A DNA stretch of 64,000 nucleotides from Candidatus Dadabacteria bacterium (lineage in GTDB: Bacteria > Desulfobacterota_D > UBA1144 > Nemesobacterales > Nemesobacteraceae). Where the stretch lies: contig VXNX01000009.1 in assembly GCA_009840385.1 (NCBI GenBank), positions 1 to 64,000 on the forward strand, given 5' to 3'. Position 1 is the first letter of the stretch. Every line of letters starts with the position of its first letter. The notes beneath the pieces were generated by a model. It searched no databases, was not told the DNA's origin, and was given only the letters and a program-made list of their open reading frames with translations. Below are positions 10,401 through 20,842 of this stretch, piece by piece. The translations under genes were made by a program, and so were the position numbers.

Positions 10401-11633
10401 ATTGAGGATAGCAAGGGGTATGAAAGGGAGAAATGTCCCGTTGTTCTTGGAGCCAGGCTTAATGTGAAGGAAGGAGACAAGGTAAAAAAGGGGAAGATGC
10501 TTGCGGAATGGGACCCCTACACGAACCCGATAATCTCGGAGGTTCCGGGTGTCGTAAGGTTCAGGGACCTTGAAGCCGGAGCCACTTATAAGGAGCAGGT
10601 GGATGAAGTCACGGGTGTTTTCAAAAGGGTCGTAGTTGAGACTAAGAACCTGGAGATGCATCCCACGCTTGATGTCGAAGTAAGAACCGAAGATTTGAAC
10701 TCCGAAGAAAAAGATTCTGTAAAGGAGAAGAAAATCCCTTATTCGCTTCCCGTTGGCGCCATAATAGAGGTTGGTGACAAGGATGATATAGAGGCGGGAG
10801 ACGTGCTTGCGAAGATTCCGAGAGCGACATCGAAAACAAAGGACATTACCGGAGGACTTCCAAGAGTTGCCGAGCTTTTTGAAGCCAGAATACCCAAAGA
10901 TCCTGCGGTTGTGAGCGAAATCGACGGACTCATTTCCTACGGAAAAGATGTAAAGGGAAAAAAGAGGGTTGTAGTCACTCCGGAAATGGGGGAACCAAAA
11001 GAGTATACGGTGCCCAGGGGAAAACATATATTGGTCAGGGAAGGGGAGTTCGTATCTTCGGGCGACCAGCTTGTTGACGGTGCGGTTAACCCTCACGACA
11101 TTCTGAATATCATGGGGGAAAAAGCCCTTGCCAATTATATGGTTAACGAAATTCAGGAGGTCTACAGACTCCAGGGCGTGAAGATCAACGACAAGCATAT
11201 AGAGGTTATAGTCAAGCAGATGCTCAAAAGGGTGAAGATAAAAGATCCCGGCGACACCACGATGCTTGTCGGCGAGGCTATAGAGAAAACCGTATTCTTC
11301 GAGGAAAACGAGAAAATCGTTCAGGAAGGCGGAACCCCTGCAGCGGCCGAACCGCTTCTTCTGGGTATAACCCGCGCCTCGCTGAGTACGCGCAGCTGGC
11401 TTTCCGCGGCCTCTTTTCAGGAAACCACAAGGGTTCTTACCGAGGCTTCCTGCGAGGGCAGAGAAGACGACCTCAGGGGACTCAAGGAAAACGTCATAGT
11501 GGGCAGGTTGATTCCGGCTGGCACCGGCCTCCCCATGTACAGGGACATAAATATAGAGACCGAAGCACCCGAAATACCGGTACCCGTACCGGAAATCGAA
11601 GAAAAGAGCGAAGATGTTGTGCTAGAAGGCTGA
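7491..11633 (+). CDS. rpoC: DNA-directed RNA polymerase subunit beta'
   Basis: A 1380-residue beta-prime subunit. Zinc-site cysteines are at 69, 71, 84 and 87. The catalytic magnesium loop NADFDGDQM lies at about residues 456-464. The second zinc site includes CRLCYGRN (about 880), and the trigger-loop region follows as [16 protein letters not shown]. With beta, alpha and omega it forms core RNA polymerase. A GGAGG site precedes the ATG. The protein is intact; a Pro/Glu-rich C-terminal tail ends it. Confidence 0.98.
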   Translation: MDIDTLFEKPKNPSDYSTIKISIASPEKIRSWSNGEIKKPETINYRTFKPERNGLFCAKIFGPVKDYECTCGKYKRLKHRGVTCEKCGVEVISSKVRRERMGHIELASPVAHIWLLRSIPSRIGMLLDMTLKDLERVLYFEAYIVMDPGVSDLKFAQVVTEDEYRDKREQFGSEFVVGMGAESVREMLKTIDLNELSQDLRVSMRETRSPIKKARIAKRLRICEAFRKSKNRPEWMILTTIPVLPPDLRPLVPLDGGRFAASDLNDLYRRVINRNNRLRKLLELGAPDIIVRNEKRMLQESVDALLENGRRGRPVLGHNHRPLKSLSDIIKGKQGRFRQNLLGKRVDYSGRSVITVGPDLRLHQCGIPKQMALELFRPFIYQKLERWGEAATIKIAKKLLDSEAPVVWDALDEVIKEHPVLLNRAPTLHRLSIQAFEPVLIEDKAIQLHPLVCPAYNADFDGDQMAVHVPLSIEAQTECRSLVMSTNNILSPAHGKPIILPTQDIVLGLYYLTRDAASDKSADSGNVLSVREVVFAYELGKIGLHDSVTVRIEGQNHPTTVGRILMYEVVPEGVPFDLINKPMTKRAIEALVDECFRKTGGKSTVLLADSLRTLGFKYSTKSGASISITDMIIPESKKDLLENARDEVLKVQNQYSQGLITDGERYNKVIDIWAKTSDEVAQAMMRKISSEEIKTGKKTSITGPSSNPIYMMIDSGARGSQTQVRQLAGMRGLMAKPSGEIIETPITSNFREGLSVLQYFISTHGARKGLADTALKTANAGYLTRRLIDAAQDVMITELDCGTIEGIKVSDLVEGGEIIEKVGERVLGRVTLEDIEDPKTGETIIEANEEVDETTVKEIDEAGIGEVSIRSVLTCETRTGVCRLCYGRNLSTGKLVNMGEAIGIVAAQSIGEPGTQLTMRTFHIGGAASQRAAESTLESQHEGIVRFKNIKAVKGRDNKLVVTSRSGVLSIEDSKGYEREKCPVVLGARLNVKEGDKVKKGKMLAEWDPYTNPIISEVPGVVRFRDLEAGATYKEQVDEVTGVFKRVVVETKNLEMHPTLDVEVRTEDLNSEEKDSVKEKKIPYSLPVGAIIEVGDKDDIEAGDVLAKIPRATSKTKDITGGLPRVAELFEARIPKDPAVVSEIDGLISYGKDVKGKKRVVVTPEMGEPKEYTVPRGKHILVREGEFVSSGDQLVDGAVNPHDILNIMGEKALANYMVNEIQEVYRLQGVKINDKHIEVIVKQMLKRVKIKDPGDTTMLVGEAIEKTVFFEENEKIVQEGGTPAAAEPLLLGITRASLSTRSWLSAASFQETTRVLTEASCEGREDDLRGLKENVIVGRLIPAGTGLPMYRDINIETEAPEIPVPVPEIEEKSEDVVLEG

Positions 11634-11671
11634 TATTTCCTCTGCGGTCTGTTTCTTTCTTTCGATCAGCC

Positions 11672-14356
11672 ATGGAAAAAAGCTACAACCCTGCCAAGGT
11701 TGAACAGAGAACTTATGATTTCTGGGTTTCCTCAGGACTTCACAAGTCCGAGATAACGGACTCGGCAAAAGTTTTCTCGATTGTCATTCCTCCTCCCAAC
11801 GTAACGGGATCTCTCCACATAGGCCACGCCCTTAACAACACCATTCAGGACATTCTGGTCAGGTACAGGAGAATGAAGGGTTTTGACGTTCTCTGGGTTC
11901 CGGGAACGGACCACGCCGGTATTGCGACTCAGATGATGGTTGAAAAAGAGCTTGCTTCCGAAGGACTCACGAAAAGCGATCTGGGCAGGGAGAAATTTCT
12001 TGAACGGATCTGGCAGTGGAAAGAGAATTCAGGCAGTCGCATTACCGAGCAGCTCAAAAGGCTCGGAGCGCTTCCCGACTGGGAAATGGAGCGGTTTACC
12101 CTTGATGAAGGCCTTTCGGAGGCGGTCAGAAAAGTTTTTGTTGACCTTTACTCCGAGGGACTTATCTACAGGGACAAGAGGCTTGTTAACTGGGATCCCG
12201 AGCTTCGTACCGCCATATCGGATCTGGAGGTGGAGCAGAGAGAAACCCAGGGAAACTACTGGTATATCAGGTATCCGATAGAAGGGGACGAAGGCCTGTT
12301 CCTTACTGTAGCTACAACACGCCCCGAGACCATGCTTGGAGACACCGCAGTTGCAGTTCATCCGGATGACCCGAGATACACCGATCTAGTCGGCAAAAAT
12401 GCGATTTTGCCTCTTGTGGGAAGGAAGATTCCCGTAATAGCGGATGAGTACAGCGATCCCGAGAAGGGTACGGGAGCCGTGAAGATAACTCCGGCGCATG
12501 ATTTTAACGACTTCGAGGTCGGAAAACGAAATGGTCTCGATATCGTAAACATTCTTGACGAGCAAGGATATGTAAAAGGTGACGTTCCCGACAAATACGA
12601 AGGACTTGAGAGGTTTGAAGCAAGAAAAGCGGTAGTCAGGGACCTTGAGGAAGGGGGTTTTCTGGTAAAGGTTGAGCAAACCGCTCATACGGTTCCTTAC
12701 GGTGACCGTTCGGGGGCGGTCGTGGAACCCTGGCTGACTGACCAGTGGTACGTAAATGCCGAGGAGCTTGCCGTTCAAGCCATTTCGTGTGTGGAACGGG
12801 GCGAGATACGGTTTCATCCCGGGTTTTGGGAAAACACTTATTTTGAATGGATGAGAAATATAGAGCCCTGGTGTATTTCAAGACAGCTGTGGTGGGGACA
12901 CCGAATACCCGCATGGTACGGTCCTGACGGAGAGATCTTCGTCGGCATGAATGAGAACGAAGTCGCCGCCTCTGCGAAGAAGCATTATGGTGAGGAAGTC
13001 AAACTTGTTAGGGATCCGGATGTACTGGATACGTGGTTTTCTTCCGGACTCTGGCCTTTTTCCACCCTGGGGTGGCCGCAGGATACCGAAGCGCTCGGGC
13101 ATTACTATCCGACATCGTGTCTGGTTACTGGATTTGACATTATTTTCTTCTGGGTCGCGAGAATGATAATGCTGGGACTTAAATTCATGGGTGATGTGCC
13201 CTTCAGGGATGTTTATGTGCATGGGCTCATAAGGGACGCTAAGGGTCGCAAGATGAGCAAGACAACGGGCAACGTTATTGATCCTATTGACGTGATCGAA
13301 AAATACGGCGCCGACGCGCTTCGTTTTTCCCTTGCGGCGCTTGCAGCTCAGGGAAGGGACATAAAACTTACTTTCCCTGTTATTGAGGGATACAGGAACT
13401 TCATGAACAAGATATGGAATGCGACCAGATTTGTGTTTATGAACCTAGAACCGGAAATTATTTACGACTCCGATATTGACACCGATTCCTTAAGCGTCCC
13501 CGACCGGTGGATTCTTACCAGATTGAATATTACGCTGGGAGAAGTTGAGGAATTCATCGAGAACTACGAGTTCGACAAGGCTTCGCAAGCGCTTTATCAC
13601 TTCATCTGGGATGATTACTGCGACTGGTATCTCGAGATATCCAAGTTTTCGCTTTACGGAGAGGATAGCGAATCAAAAAAGACTACTCTTAACGTACTTG
13701 TGCGCGTCCTGCTCCGTTCTCTGCGGGCGCTTCATCCCTTTGCGCCTTATATTACGGAAGAGATCTTCGGAATATTCAGGGAAAGGGGAATAAGTCTTCA
13801 TGAAGAGGAGGGGCTTGACTCAAGGAGTATTCTCGACGCGCGATATCCGACACCGAGAGAAAACGAGATGTTCAAAGAAGAATCCGACCAGATTGAACTT
13901 ATAAAAAGCATTGTAACCGGAATAAGAAACCTGCGGGCCATTGTGGGAGTTCATCCGTCGGACAAAGTGTCTATCCACCTTAATTCTGAGAGCGGTGAGA
14001 CAGAAAATGTCTTAAGGGAGAATCTTGAGGTTATCCTCGGCATGGCTTCTCTTAGCGATTGCGTTGTCTGCGGTGGGGATTTCCAGGGCAAAGCAATCTC
14101 AGAAGTTGTTTCCGGAGTAGAAATAGTTATGCCGGTTGAGAATCTGCTTGATCTTGAGAAGGAGATTTCCAGGTTGAGCAAGGACCTGGAAAAAGTTTCA
14201 CAGGAACTTAAAAAGACCGAGGGTAAACTTGCAAACAGCGATTTTATCAAACGTGCTCCCGAGGATGTTGTGGAAAAGGAAAGGGGGAAGCTGGATGAGT
14301 TTCAAAGCCACAAAAAGAAGCTTGAGGAAATTCTCGGGAAACTTTCGGCAGTATAA
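11672..14356 (+). CDS. valS: Valine--tRNA ligase
   Basis: An 894-residue class I synthetase that charges tRNA-Val and hydrolyses mischarged Thr-tRNA. HIGH (within TGSLHIGHALN) lies at about residues 46-49 and KMSKT at 526-530. Between them are the CP1 editing domain and WWGHRIPAWYG. A C-terminal coiled coil (about 825-894) begins LLDLEKEISRLSKDLEK, the tRNA-binding arm typical of ValRS and one reason to prefer ValRS over IleRS. It lies 38 bases after rpoC and converges with purF. Confidence 0.97.
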   Translation: MEKSYNPAKVEQRTYDFWVSSGLHKSEITDSAKVFSIVIPPPNVTGSLHIGHALNNTIQDILVRYRRMKGFDVLWVPGTDHAGIATQMMVEKELASEGLTKSDLGREKFLERIWQWKENSGSRITEQLKRLGALPDWEMERFTLDEGLSEAVRKVFVDLYSEGLIYRDKRLVNWDPELRTAISDLEVEQRETQGNYWYIRYPIEGDEGLFLTVATTRPETMLGDTAVAVHPDDPRYTDLVGKNAILPLVGRKIPVIADEYSDPEKGTGAVKITPAHDFNDFEVGKRNGLDIVNILDEQGYVKGDVPDKYEGLERFEARKAVVRDLEEGGFLVKVEQTAHTVPYGDRSGAVVEPWLTDQWYVNAEELAVQAISCVERGEIRFHPGFWENTYFEWMRNIEPWCISRQLWWGHRIPAWYGPDGEIFVGMNENEVAASAKKHYGEEVKLVRDPDVLDTWFSSGLWPFSTLGWPQDTEALGHYYPTSCLVTGFDIIFFWVARMIMLGLKFMGDVPFRDVYVHGLIRDAKGRKMSKTTGNVIDPIDVIEKYGADALRFSLAALAAQGRDIKLTFPVIEGYRNFMNKIWNATRFVFMNLEPEIIYDSDIDTDSLSVPDRWILTRLNITLGEVEEFIENYEFDKASQALYHFIWDDYCDWYLEISKFSLYGEDSESKKTTLNVLVRVLLRSLRALHPFAPYITEEIFGIFRERGISLHEEEGLDSRSILDARYPTPRENEMFKEESDQIELIKSIVTGIRNLRAIVGVHPSDKVSIHLNSESGETENVLRENLEVILGMASLSDCVVCGGDFQGKAISEVVSGVEIVMPVENLLDLEKEISRLSKDLEKVSQELKKTEGKLANSDFIKRAPEDVVEKERGKLDEFQSHKKKLEEILGKLSAV

Positions 14357-14389
14357 CTCAAACTGCCATTTAAATGCGGTACTAAAGGT

Positions 14390-15802
14390 CTAAAAAAGAT
14401 CCATCTGTTGATGCGATATTTTTTCGTCCGTTATTTCCACCGGATAGTTGCCGTCAAAACACGCAAAACAGTAGTTTGCTCTTCCGTTAGAGGTTTTATC
14501 GCCGTTGGTAACGGCTTTTGTTATTCCTTCCTTGCTTAGGTATCCCAGAGAATCGGAGGTTATGTAATCCTTTATTTTCTCCACTTCGAGCGAATGCGCT
14601 ATGAGTTCTTCTTTGAGAGGAGTATCTATGCCATAATAGCATGAAAATTTCATTGGAGGAGAACTTATCCTCATGTGAACTTCCTTGGCACCGGCATCGC
14701 GTATCATCTTGACAATTTTTCTGCTGGTTGTGCCTCTCACTATGGAATCATCGACTACCACTACTTTTTTACCGTCTATAACTTCCTTTATCACGCTGAG
14801 CTTAAGTTTCACTCCGAAGTTTCTTATTGACTGCTGAGGTTCTATAAAGGTTCTTCCTATATAGTGGCTTCTCAGAAACCCCGTTTCAAAGGGAATTCCA
14901 AGTTGCTCGGCATATCCCATGGCCGCCGGCGTCCCCGAATCGGGTACGGCTACAACTATGTCTGCGTCGGCCGGAGACTCGATTGCGAGTTGCTTGCCCA
15001 TGTTCTTTCTCATCTGATAAATGTTTCTTCCTTGGAGGAATGAATCGGGTCTAGAAAAATATATGTTCTCAAATACGCAGTATTTGTGTTGTTTTTTAGG
15101 AAGCGGCTTGAATGACCTGATTCCGTTCTCATTTATAAATACTATTTCCCCGGGTTCTATTTCCCTTATATAATTGGCTCCTATGAGTTCAAAGGCACAT
15201 GTTTCGGAAGCCACAACGTAAGAATTATCAATCTTTCCGAGAACAAGAGGCCTGAATCCATGGGGGTCACGTGCAGCTACCAGGCCTTTAGGCGTTAGAA
15301 ACACAAGAGAATATGCTCCCTTGCACTCAGTAAGGGCTTCTATGGTTCTTTTGAGAAAAGTCTTTTCCTTCGATCTTGCTATGAGGTGTACGATTACCTC
15401 AGTGTCCGTTGTTGACTGGAATATTGAACCTTCTTTTTCAAGCTTGTGTCTTAGCGCTTTTGCGTTTGTAAGGTTGCCGTTGTGCCCGACCGCGAGTTCC
15501 CCCTTCTCGTAGTTCATTATCAGGGGCTGGGTATTTTTGTTGTTGCTTGAGCCAGTTGTGGAGTATCTTACGTGGCCGATTGCGGTAGTACCTTGAAGGC
15601 TTGATATGGATTCTCCGTCGAAAACTTCGGTTACAAGCCCCATTTTCCGGTGAGAATAAAGCTTTTCACCGTCGGTTGACACTATGCCGGCACTTTCCTG
15701 CCCTCTGTGTTGTAGAGAGTAGAGGCCGAGATAGGTAAAGTTGGCAGCCTCGGGATGATCATATATTCCAAAGACTCCACACTCTTCGCGTAGCTTCGCC
15801 AT
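14390..15802 (-). CDS. purF: Amidophosphoribosyltransferase
   Basis: A 470-residue enzyme for the first committed step of purine synthesis: PRPP plus glutamine gives phosphoribosylamine. The catalytic Cys8 follows a seven-residue leader, so maturation by propeptide removal is expected, as in Bacillus PurF. Four further cysteines match the Bacillus [4Fe-4S] ligands: one in CVFENIYF, one in FSCYYG and two in CFACFDGNYP. The PRPP loop reads VVVVDDSIVRGTT. It is the last gene of a minus-strand operon, two bases after purL. Confidence 0.97.
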   Translation of the reverse strand: MAKLREECGVFGIYDHPEAANFTYLGLYSLQHRGQESAGIVSTDGEKLYSHRKMGLVTEVFDGESISSLQGTTAIGHVRYSTTGSSNNKNTQPLIMNYEKGELAVGHNGNLTNAKALRHKLEKEGSIFQSTTDTEVIVHLIARSKEKTFLKRTIEALTECKGAYSLVFLTPKGLVAARDPHGFRPLVLGKIDNSYVVASETCAFELIGANYIREIEPGEIVFINENGIRSFKPLPKKQHKYCVFENIYFSRPDSFLQGRNIYQMRKNMGKQLAIESPADADIVVAVPDSGTPAAMGYAEQLGIPFETGFLRSHYIGRTFIEPQQSIRNFGVKLKLSVIKEVIDGKKVVVVDDSIVRGTTSRKIVKMIRDAGAKEVHMRISSPPMKFSCYYGIDTPLKEELIAHSLEVEKIKDYITSDSLGYLSKEGITKAVTNGDKTSNGRANYCFACFDGNYPVEITDEKISHQQMDLF

Positions 15803-15804
15803 TT

Positions 15805-18039
15805 TTACCCCTCTGTGGCTGAAAGGCTTCTCTCAAAGCCCATAGACCATGCGTCATGAACTGCTGAGATTTTCATGTCAATTGAATCTTCGACACAGAA
15901 CCTGTTGTCATCAGTAACAACTCCGGCACGCAGCGCGGGGACATCGTAATCGCTTGCCATCTCTTTTACTTTTTCCCAACTATCCTCGTTAATGCTTGCT
16001 ATTACCCTGGATTGTGTTTCGGAGAAAAGAAACAGATCGCTTCTAAGAGAGTTCTCATTTATGTCGGGCGCTTTTACCAGGACCCCCCTTGTGCCGTCTG
16101 GACTAAAACAACATTCCGCGAGCGTCACCGCAAAGCCGCCCTCAGATATATCGTGCGCCGACCTAATTATACTTTGAGAAGCACACGCAATCAACATCTC
16201 GGCAAGCCTTTTTTCCTTATCAAGATCAATTGAAGGCGGCTCCCCATCAACCAAGCCATGTTCATTCTTAAGATACTCGCTTCCTCCTATATCTTCTTCC
16301 ATAGCTCCCCCAAGCAGTATCACCAAGTCTCCGGGATCCTGAAACCAGGGAGTGACGATTTTGGCCGTATCCTTTATGAGGCCTACCATCGCCACAGTCG
16401 GGGTAGGGAATATGGCGACACCTTCAGTCTCGTTATAGAGACTGACGTTGCCGCTTACCACAGGCGTGTTAAACGCCTTTGCGGCTTCCGACATGCCTTC
16501 AACACTTTCTGAAAACTGCCACATTATCTCGGGGTTTTCAGGGTTCCCAAAATTGAGACAATCGGTAATTGCAAGAGGACGAGCACCACAACAAGCCAGA
16601 TTCCTTACGCTTTCTGCAACAGCTATTTTGCTTCCTTCACGGGGATTTAGATAACAATATCTAGAATTCACATCAGATGTCATTGCAATTCCCTTCTGCG
16701 TCCCCTTAAGCCTTATTATCGCGCAATCTGCTCCTGGTCCCAAAACGCTGTCAGTTCTTACCATGTGGTCATACTGCTCGTACACCCATTTCTTGCTCGA
16801 GACAGTCGGAGAAGACAGGATCTCAAGAAAAACTCTCTGAAGGTCGTCGGGTTCGGGGAGATTTTCTGGATTCAGTTTCTTTGTTTCTTCCAGGTAAGCG
16901 GGTTTCTTTATCGGTCTTTCGTAAGTCGGCGCGCCTGAAGTTATAAGACTCACGGGCAGGTCCGCAACCGTGGTCCCTTCTTCCACAACGGTCAGTTTCC
17001 CCGAATCGGTTACCTTGCCGATGACCGAAAAATCAAGGTTCCATTTCCTGAAGATGTCCCGGGCCGTATCCTCTCTGCCTTTTTCTAAAACCACGAGCAT
17101 TCTTTCCTGCGACTCGGAAAGCAAGACTTCATAAGGGGTCATGTTTTCTTCCCGCCTGGGAACCCTTTCAATTTCAATCTCAAGTCCGGTCCCTGCACGA
17201 TCGGCCATTTCTGTTGAAGAAGATGTAAGGCCCGCGGCTCCCATGTCCTGTATCCCAACAACACAGTCCGTTTTAAACAGCTCCAAACAGGCTTCAAGAA
17301 GAAGCTTTTCCGTGAACGGATCTCCCACCTGCACCGCGGGCCTTTTTTCTTCGGTTTCCTCGGTAAAGGTGTCTGACGCCATGATAGCTCCCTGTATTCC
17401 GTCTCTTCCGGTCTTCGATCCGACGTATATTACGGGATTTCCTTCGCCCGATGCGTATCCGCGGAAAACGTTATCTTTTTTTGTTACTCCGAGAGCAAAG
17501 GCGTTTACCAGAGGATTTCCGTTGTAGCAGTCGTCAAAATAAATTTCACCTCCTACCGTGGGGATGCCCATGCAGTTTCCATAGCCGGCTATTCCCGATA
17601 CGACTCCTTCTACGAGGAATTTCGTTTTCTGGAGATGGGGATTTCCGAACCGAAGGGAATTCAAAAGCGCTACCGGTCTTGCTCCCATGGTGAATATGTC
17701 CCGGAGTATCCCCCCGACCCCAGTTGCGGCGCCTTGGTAAGGTTCTATGAAAGAGGGATGATTGTGACTTTCCATTTTAAAAACGACGCAGTAGCCATCC
17801 CCTATGTCCACAACTCCGGCGTTTTCTCCCGGACCCTGTATCACCTGCGCTCCTGTTGTAGGAAATTTTCGAAGGTGCACCTTGGAACTTTTATAGGAGC
17901 AGTGTTCAGACCACATGGCTCCAAGGACTCCTATTTCAGTTGAATTCGGTTCCCTGCCCAGGGTTTTGACTATTTTTTCGTATTCGCTCTCGGTGAGGCC
18001 ATGGTCCATGGCGAACTGGAGAGATGCCTTGTCTTTCAT
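15805..18039 (-). CDS. purL: Phosphoribosylformylglycinamidine synthase, large subunit (small-type PurL)
   Basis: At 744 residues this is the short PurL that works with separate PurS and PurQ subunits, not the 1300-residue fused form. It converts FGAR to FGAM with ATP. Conserved stretches include [12 protein letters not shown] near residue 43, [14 protein letters not shown] and ESHNHPS. PurS and PurQ are not in the window. The start overlaps the stop of the upstream acyl-CoA synthetase by four bases (ATGA), and purF follows, so the three are probably translated together. Confidence 0.97.
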   Translation of the reverse strand: MKDKASLQFAMDHGLTESEYEKIVKTLGREPNSTEIGVLGAMWSEHCSYKSSKVHLRKFPTTGAQVIQGPGENAGVVDIGDGYCVVFKMESHNHPSFIEPYQGAATGVGGILRDIFTMGARPVALLNSLRFGNPHLQKTKFLVEGVVSGIAGYGNCMGIPTVGGEIYFDDCYNGNPLVNAFALGVTKKDNVFRGYASGEGNPVIYVGSKTGRDGIQGAIMASDTFTEETEEKRPAVQVGDPFTEKLLLEACLELFKTDCVVGIQDMGAAGLTSSSTEMADRAGTGLEIEIERVPRREENMTPYEVLLSESQERMLVVLEKGREDTARDIFRKWNLDFSVIGKVTDSGKLTVVEEGTTVADLPVSLITSGAPTYERPIKKPAYLEETKKLNPENLPEPDDLQRVFLEILSSPTVSSKKWVYEQYDHMVRTDSVLGPGADCAIIRLKGTQKGIAMTSDVNSRYCYLNPREGSKIAVAESVRNLACCGARPLAITDCLNFGNPENPEIMWQFSESVEGMSEAAKAFNTPVVSGNVSLYNETEGVAIFPTPTVAMVGLIKDTAKIVTPWFQDPGDLVILLGGAMEEDIGGSEYLKNEHGLVDGEPPSIDLDKEKRLAEMLIACASQSIIRSAHDISEGGFAVTLAECCFSPDGTRGVLVKAPDINENSLRSDLFLFSETQSRVIASINEDSWEKVKEMASDYDVPALRAGVVTDDNRFCVEDSIDMKISAVHDAWSMGFERSLSATEG

Positions 18040-19715
18040 TTGTCTTCTGGGGGATGGATGAATTTCGTTGTCTTGGATATGTCCATATCTCTGAAAAGAT
18101 ATCTTTTTACTTTTCTCGTAGTTGTTTTCGGCAATTCTTCTCTGGCAACCGCGAAATGGCTGATTCTTTTGTGAGGTTCGAGTCGGCGGTTGAGCTCAGT
18201 TATCTGGTCTTTAAGAACGTCCCAGATTCTTTCATCGTCTCCGTGTTGCGGGGGCTGACCGAGTTTTTTGGAAATTCCTTCCGCTTCCGGGAATATCACG
18301 GCCTGTATTCTTTCATCATCAGGGCTGAATACAATCGCTTCTTCAATCGTTTCAAGCGGGGTGAGCTTCTCCTCGATTTCCTCGGGAGAGATGTTTTTTC
18401 CTCCCCTAGTTACGATAACCGATTTTTTTCTTCCCGTTATGTAAAGGTAACCTTCGTGATCAAAATAACCCAGATCACCGGTCCTGAGCCAGCCGTCATC
18501 CGAGAGGATCTCTTTTGTGGCGCCAGGGTTTTTGTAGTAACCCTTCATTACGCTAGCGCCTCTCACGCATATTTCCCCGATTCCTTCGGAGTCTGTATCT
18601 CTTATCTCAACCTCGCTGTTTTCAAGCACCATGCCGCCGCTTGCGTTTTTCGGTTTCGAAAAAGGATTTGCGGATATAACCGCAGCTGTTTCACTCATTC
18701 CGTATCCCTGCAAGAGGGGAAATTCGTATTTCTCAAGGCCTCTGGAGGCTGCTTCCGAAAGAGCGGCTCCACCGCTTACTATAAGTTTGAGACGGTCAAG
18801 ACCCAGACGTTTTCTCGCCATTTTCCCGAAAAGCTTGGAGGGGAGGGCCCTTGTGAGGAAATTCTTTGCCTTGTTCTGTTCGATTCTCTGAAGCAGTCTC
18901 TCGAGTATCAAGGGGGTGTTAAGCCATACGGTCGGTCTTGCGACCTTAAGGTCTGAGAGCATTTCCCTCGGTTTTATGCTTCTTGAGAAAAACACCCTTT
19001 GCCCACAGTAAAAAGACAGCAGTATTCCACCTATTCTTTCGTATACGTGGTGAATGGGCAGTATGGAAAAAGCTGTGTCTTCCACTGTTATGGGAAAAGC
19101 GCTGTAAAGTGTCTCCAGGTTTGACATTATGCTCGCGTGAGAGAGCATTACGCCTTTGGGATTGCCCGTGGTTCCCGAGGTAAAAACTATATCGGCTATG
19201 TCTTCGGGTTCTAGTTTTTCCGCGAGAACGGTTTTTTCAGTGTGCGACCGAACCTCAAGAGCCTCGTCCATTGGTATTATGTGCTCGACAGCTCCCGTGT
19301 TGCTCAAAGCTTCCGTAAACCCCGCCGAGGCAATGAGAAACCTCGAATCTGAGAGCACGAGGACTTGTTTTATGTGCTCTGTTCTCGCCCTTGCGTCAAG
19401 CGGGACGACTATGGCGCCTGCCCAGATTACCGCAAAGTAGGAAATCGCCCACTGGGGGCTGTTCTCCCCCACTATCGCCACATGTTCCCTTCTCTTAAGA
19501 CCTAGAGACATGAGATGAGCTGAGAACTGGGTGAAAAGAGTGAAAACTTCGCTGAATGTGAGAGAACTTACAGACAGATCATTTTTTCTTATGGAATACG
19601 CGATCTTGTCTGCGTAAAGAGAGGACTTTCTCTCAAGCATATTCTGTATTGTGGCTATTTGGTTTTTGCTTCTTGTGCCGGGAAGTCTTTTTTCTGTGCG
19701 GGTGAGTCTTTGCAT
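18036..19715 (-). CDS. AMP-binding long-chain fatty acyl-CoA synthetase-like enzyme
   Basis: A 559-residue member of the adenylate-forming family. It has the P-loop-like [44 protein letters not shown] and the hinge/C-terminal [20 protein letters not shown]. The C-terminal lysine lies in TTRKVKRYL. This set resembles long-chain acyl-CoA synthetases (FadD/FAA type), which activate fatty acids through an acyl-AMP; the true substrate is not readable. The ATG at 19715 is chosen over an adjacent TTG. It overlaps purL by four bases, an unusual pairing. Confidence 0.85.
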   Translation of the reverse strand: MQRLTRTEKRLPGTRSKNQIATIQNMLERKSSLYADKIAYSIRKNDLSVSSLTFSEVFTLFTQFSAHLMSLGLKRREHVAIVGENSPQWAISYFAVIWAGAIVVPLDARARTEHIKQVLVLSDSRFLIASAGFTEALSNTGAVEHIIPMDEALEVRSHTEKTVLAEKLEPEDIADIVFTSGTTGNPKGVMLSHASIMSNLETLYSAFPITVEDTAFSILPIHHVYERIGGILLSFYCGQRVFFSRSIKPREMLSDLKVARPTVWLNTPLILERLLQRIEQNKAKNFLTRALPSKLFGKMARKRLGLDRLKLIVSGGAALSEAASRGLEKYEFPLLQGYGMSETAAVISANPFSKPKNASGGMVLENSEVEIRDTDSEGIGEICVRGASVMKGYYKNPGATKEILSDDGWLRTGDLGYFDHEGYLYITGRKKSVIVTRGGKNISPEEIEEKLTPLETIEEAIVFSPDDERIQAVIFPEAEGISKKLGQPPQHGDDERIWDVLKDQITELNRRLEPHKRISHFAVAREELPKTTTRKVKRYLFRDMDISKTTKFIHPPEDK

Positions 19716-19730
19716 CAAGGCGGTATTCTT

Positions 19731-20459
19731 CTAGATTATTTCCTTTAGCTCTTGCAGGTCTTTTATGATGAATCTTGGTTCTGCCCGGGTGAACAGTTCT
19801 TTTCTTTTTACCCATATGGAGTCAATCCCACAGTCAGAAGATCCCATTATGTCTGCCTCTGGATCATCCCCTATGAAAATGACGTCTGACGCGTTCTCGC
19901 CGAGTCTTGAAAGGGCAAACTCGAATATTCTCCTATGAGGCTTTCTCCAGCCCACTTCCTCTGAGATAACTATATGTTCAAAGAAATCCGCAATTTCGAA
20001 TTTTCCAAGCAGTTTTCGTGCCGTGGGGGCGTGATCGAAGTTTGAGACGACCGAAAGCCTGTATCCCTTTTCCTTGAGGTAGAAAAGAATTTCCGTGTGA
20101 TGCTTCGGGTACACCATTGCTCCGCTGAGGCTTTCCATATGTGAGCATACGAACCTCTCAAGCAAGTCGTCATCTCCTTTTAGACCTGTTTTCTCCATGA
20201 ATATCTCGAATCTTTTTCTGTTCGGATACTCTCTTAAATCCTTTTGCCTAAGTTCCAGGAGTTCTCTGTGACTTTCAACAAAAGGTCCGTAGAAGTCCGC
20301 AAATTCCATTTCCCCGAGACTCTCTCGCATCTGTGTGAAAACATGCTGCGCGGTGGAGTTCCAAGTCTCTCCATTAAGTGTTACATTCGGTAGAAGAGAC
20401 GGTTCAAACATTACAAGCGTGTCAAAAAGGTCAAAAAAGACAGCTGAATATTTCTTCAT
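19731..20459 (-). CDS. HAD-superfamily hydrolase (phosphatase-like)
   Basis: A 242-residue haloacid-dehalogenase family protein. Motif I FFDLFDTL carries the nucleophile Asp10 and acid/base Asp13. Motif II is the Ser of VVSNFDHA, motif III the Lys of GWRKPHRRIF, and motif IV FIGDDPEADI. A helical cap lies between motifs I and II. Such proteins hydrolyse small phosphoesters; substrates are usually not predictable. It sits between the CbiX-like gene and the acyl-CoA synthetase in the same operon with short gaps. Confidence 0.85.
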   Translation of the reverse strand: MKKYSAVFFDLFDTLVMFEPSLLPNVTLNGETWNSTAQHVFTQMRESLGEMEFADFYGPFVESHRELLELRQKDLREYPNRKRFEIFMEKTGLKGDDDLLERFVCSHMESLSGAMVYPKHHTEILFYLKEKGYRLSVVSNFDHAPTARKLLGKFEIADFFEHIVISEEVGWRKPHRRIFEFALSRLGENASDVIFIGDDPEADIMGSSDCGIDSIWVKRKELFTRAEPRFIIKDLQELKEII

Positions 20460-20476
20460 CGGATTTTATACGAGGA

Positions 20477-20839
20477 TTACACAAGCGATCTTTCAAATAC
20501 GACTTCTATTATCTTGTCATGAAGTCCTAATGGCTCTGTGACCCTGTAGCTTACTTGCGGAAAATCTCGTGCTGCCTCCGCTACCATCCTGGGTATATCG
20601 GATTTTGAGTGTCTTCCCGGTACGAGAAAGTACGGGTGGACAGTTATATCGCTCGCGCCGGCCGCGACGCATTTGCGAAAAGCGTCTTCTATTGACGGTT
20701 CGCAAAGTTCCATGTGACAGTGCTCAACCATATCAAACGGCGAGTCGCGGTAAGTTCTTGCCTTATCGGCTACCTCTTCAAGAAGCGCGTTTGCCTCTTC
20801 TACGGTGCTTCCGTGATCAACTAGAATTAGAGCCTTCAT
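20477..20839 (-). CDS. CbiX/SirB-family chelatase-like protein (single domain)
   Basis: A 120-residue protein matching the small single-domain CbiX type. The N-terminal LVDHGS carries His9, and VHPYFLVPGRHS carries His68 and His77, at spacings like those of the metal-binding histidines. The family inserts cobalt, nickel or iron into sirohydrochlorin or its relatives. No other tetrapyrrole gene is nearby, so its role in this purine/lipid operon is unclear. It ends 17 bases before the HAD gene and begins 3 bases after the peptidase stop. Confidence 0.8.
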   Translation of the reverse strand: MKALILVDHGSTVEEANALLEEVADKARTYRDSPFDMVEHCHMELCEPSIEDAFRKCVAAGASDITVHPYFLVPGRHSKSDIPRMVAEAARDFPQVSYRVTEPLGLHDKIIEVVFERSLV

Positions 20840-20842
20840 CGC

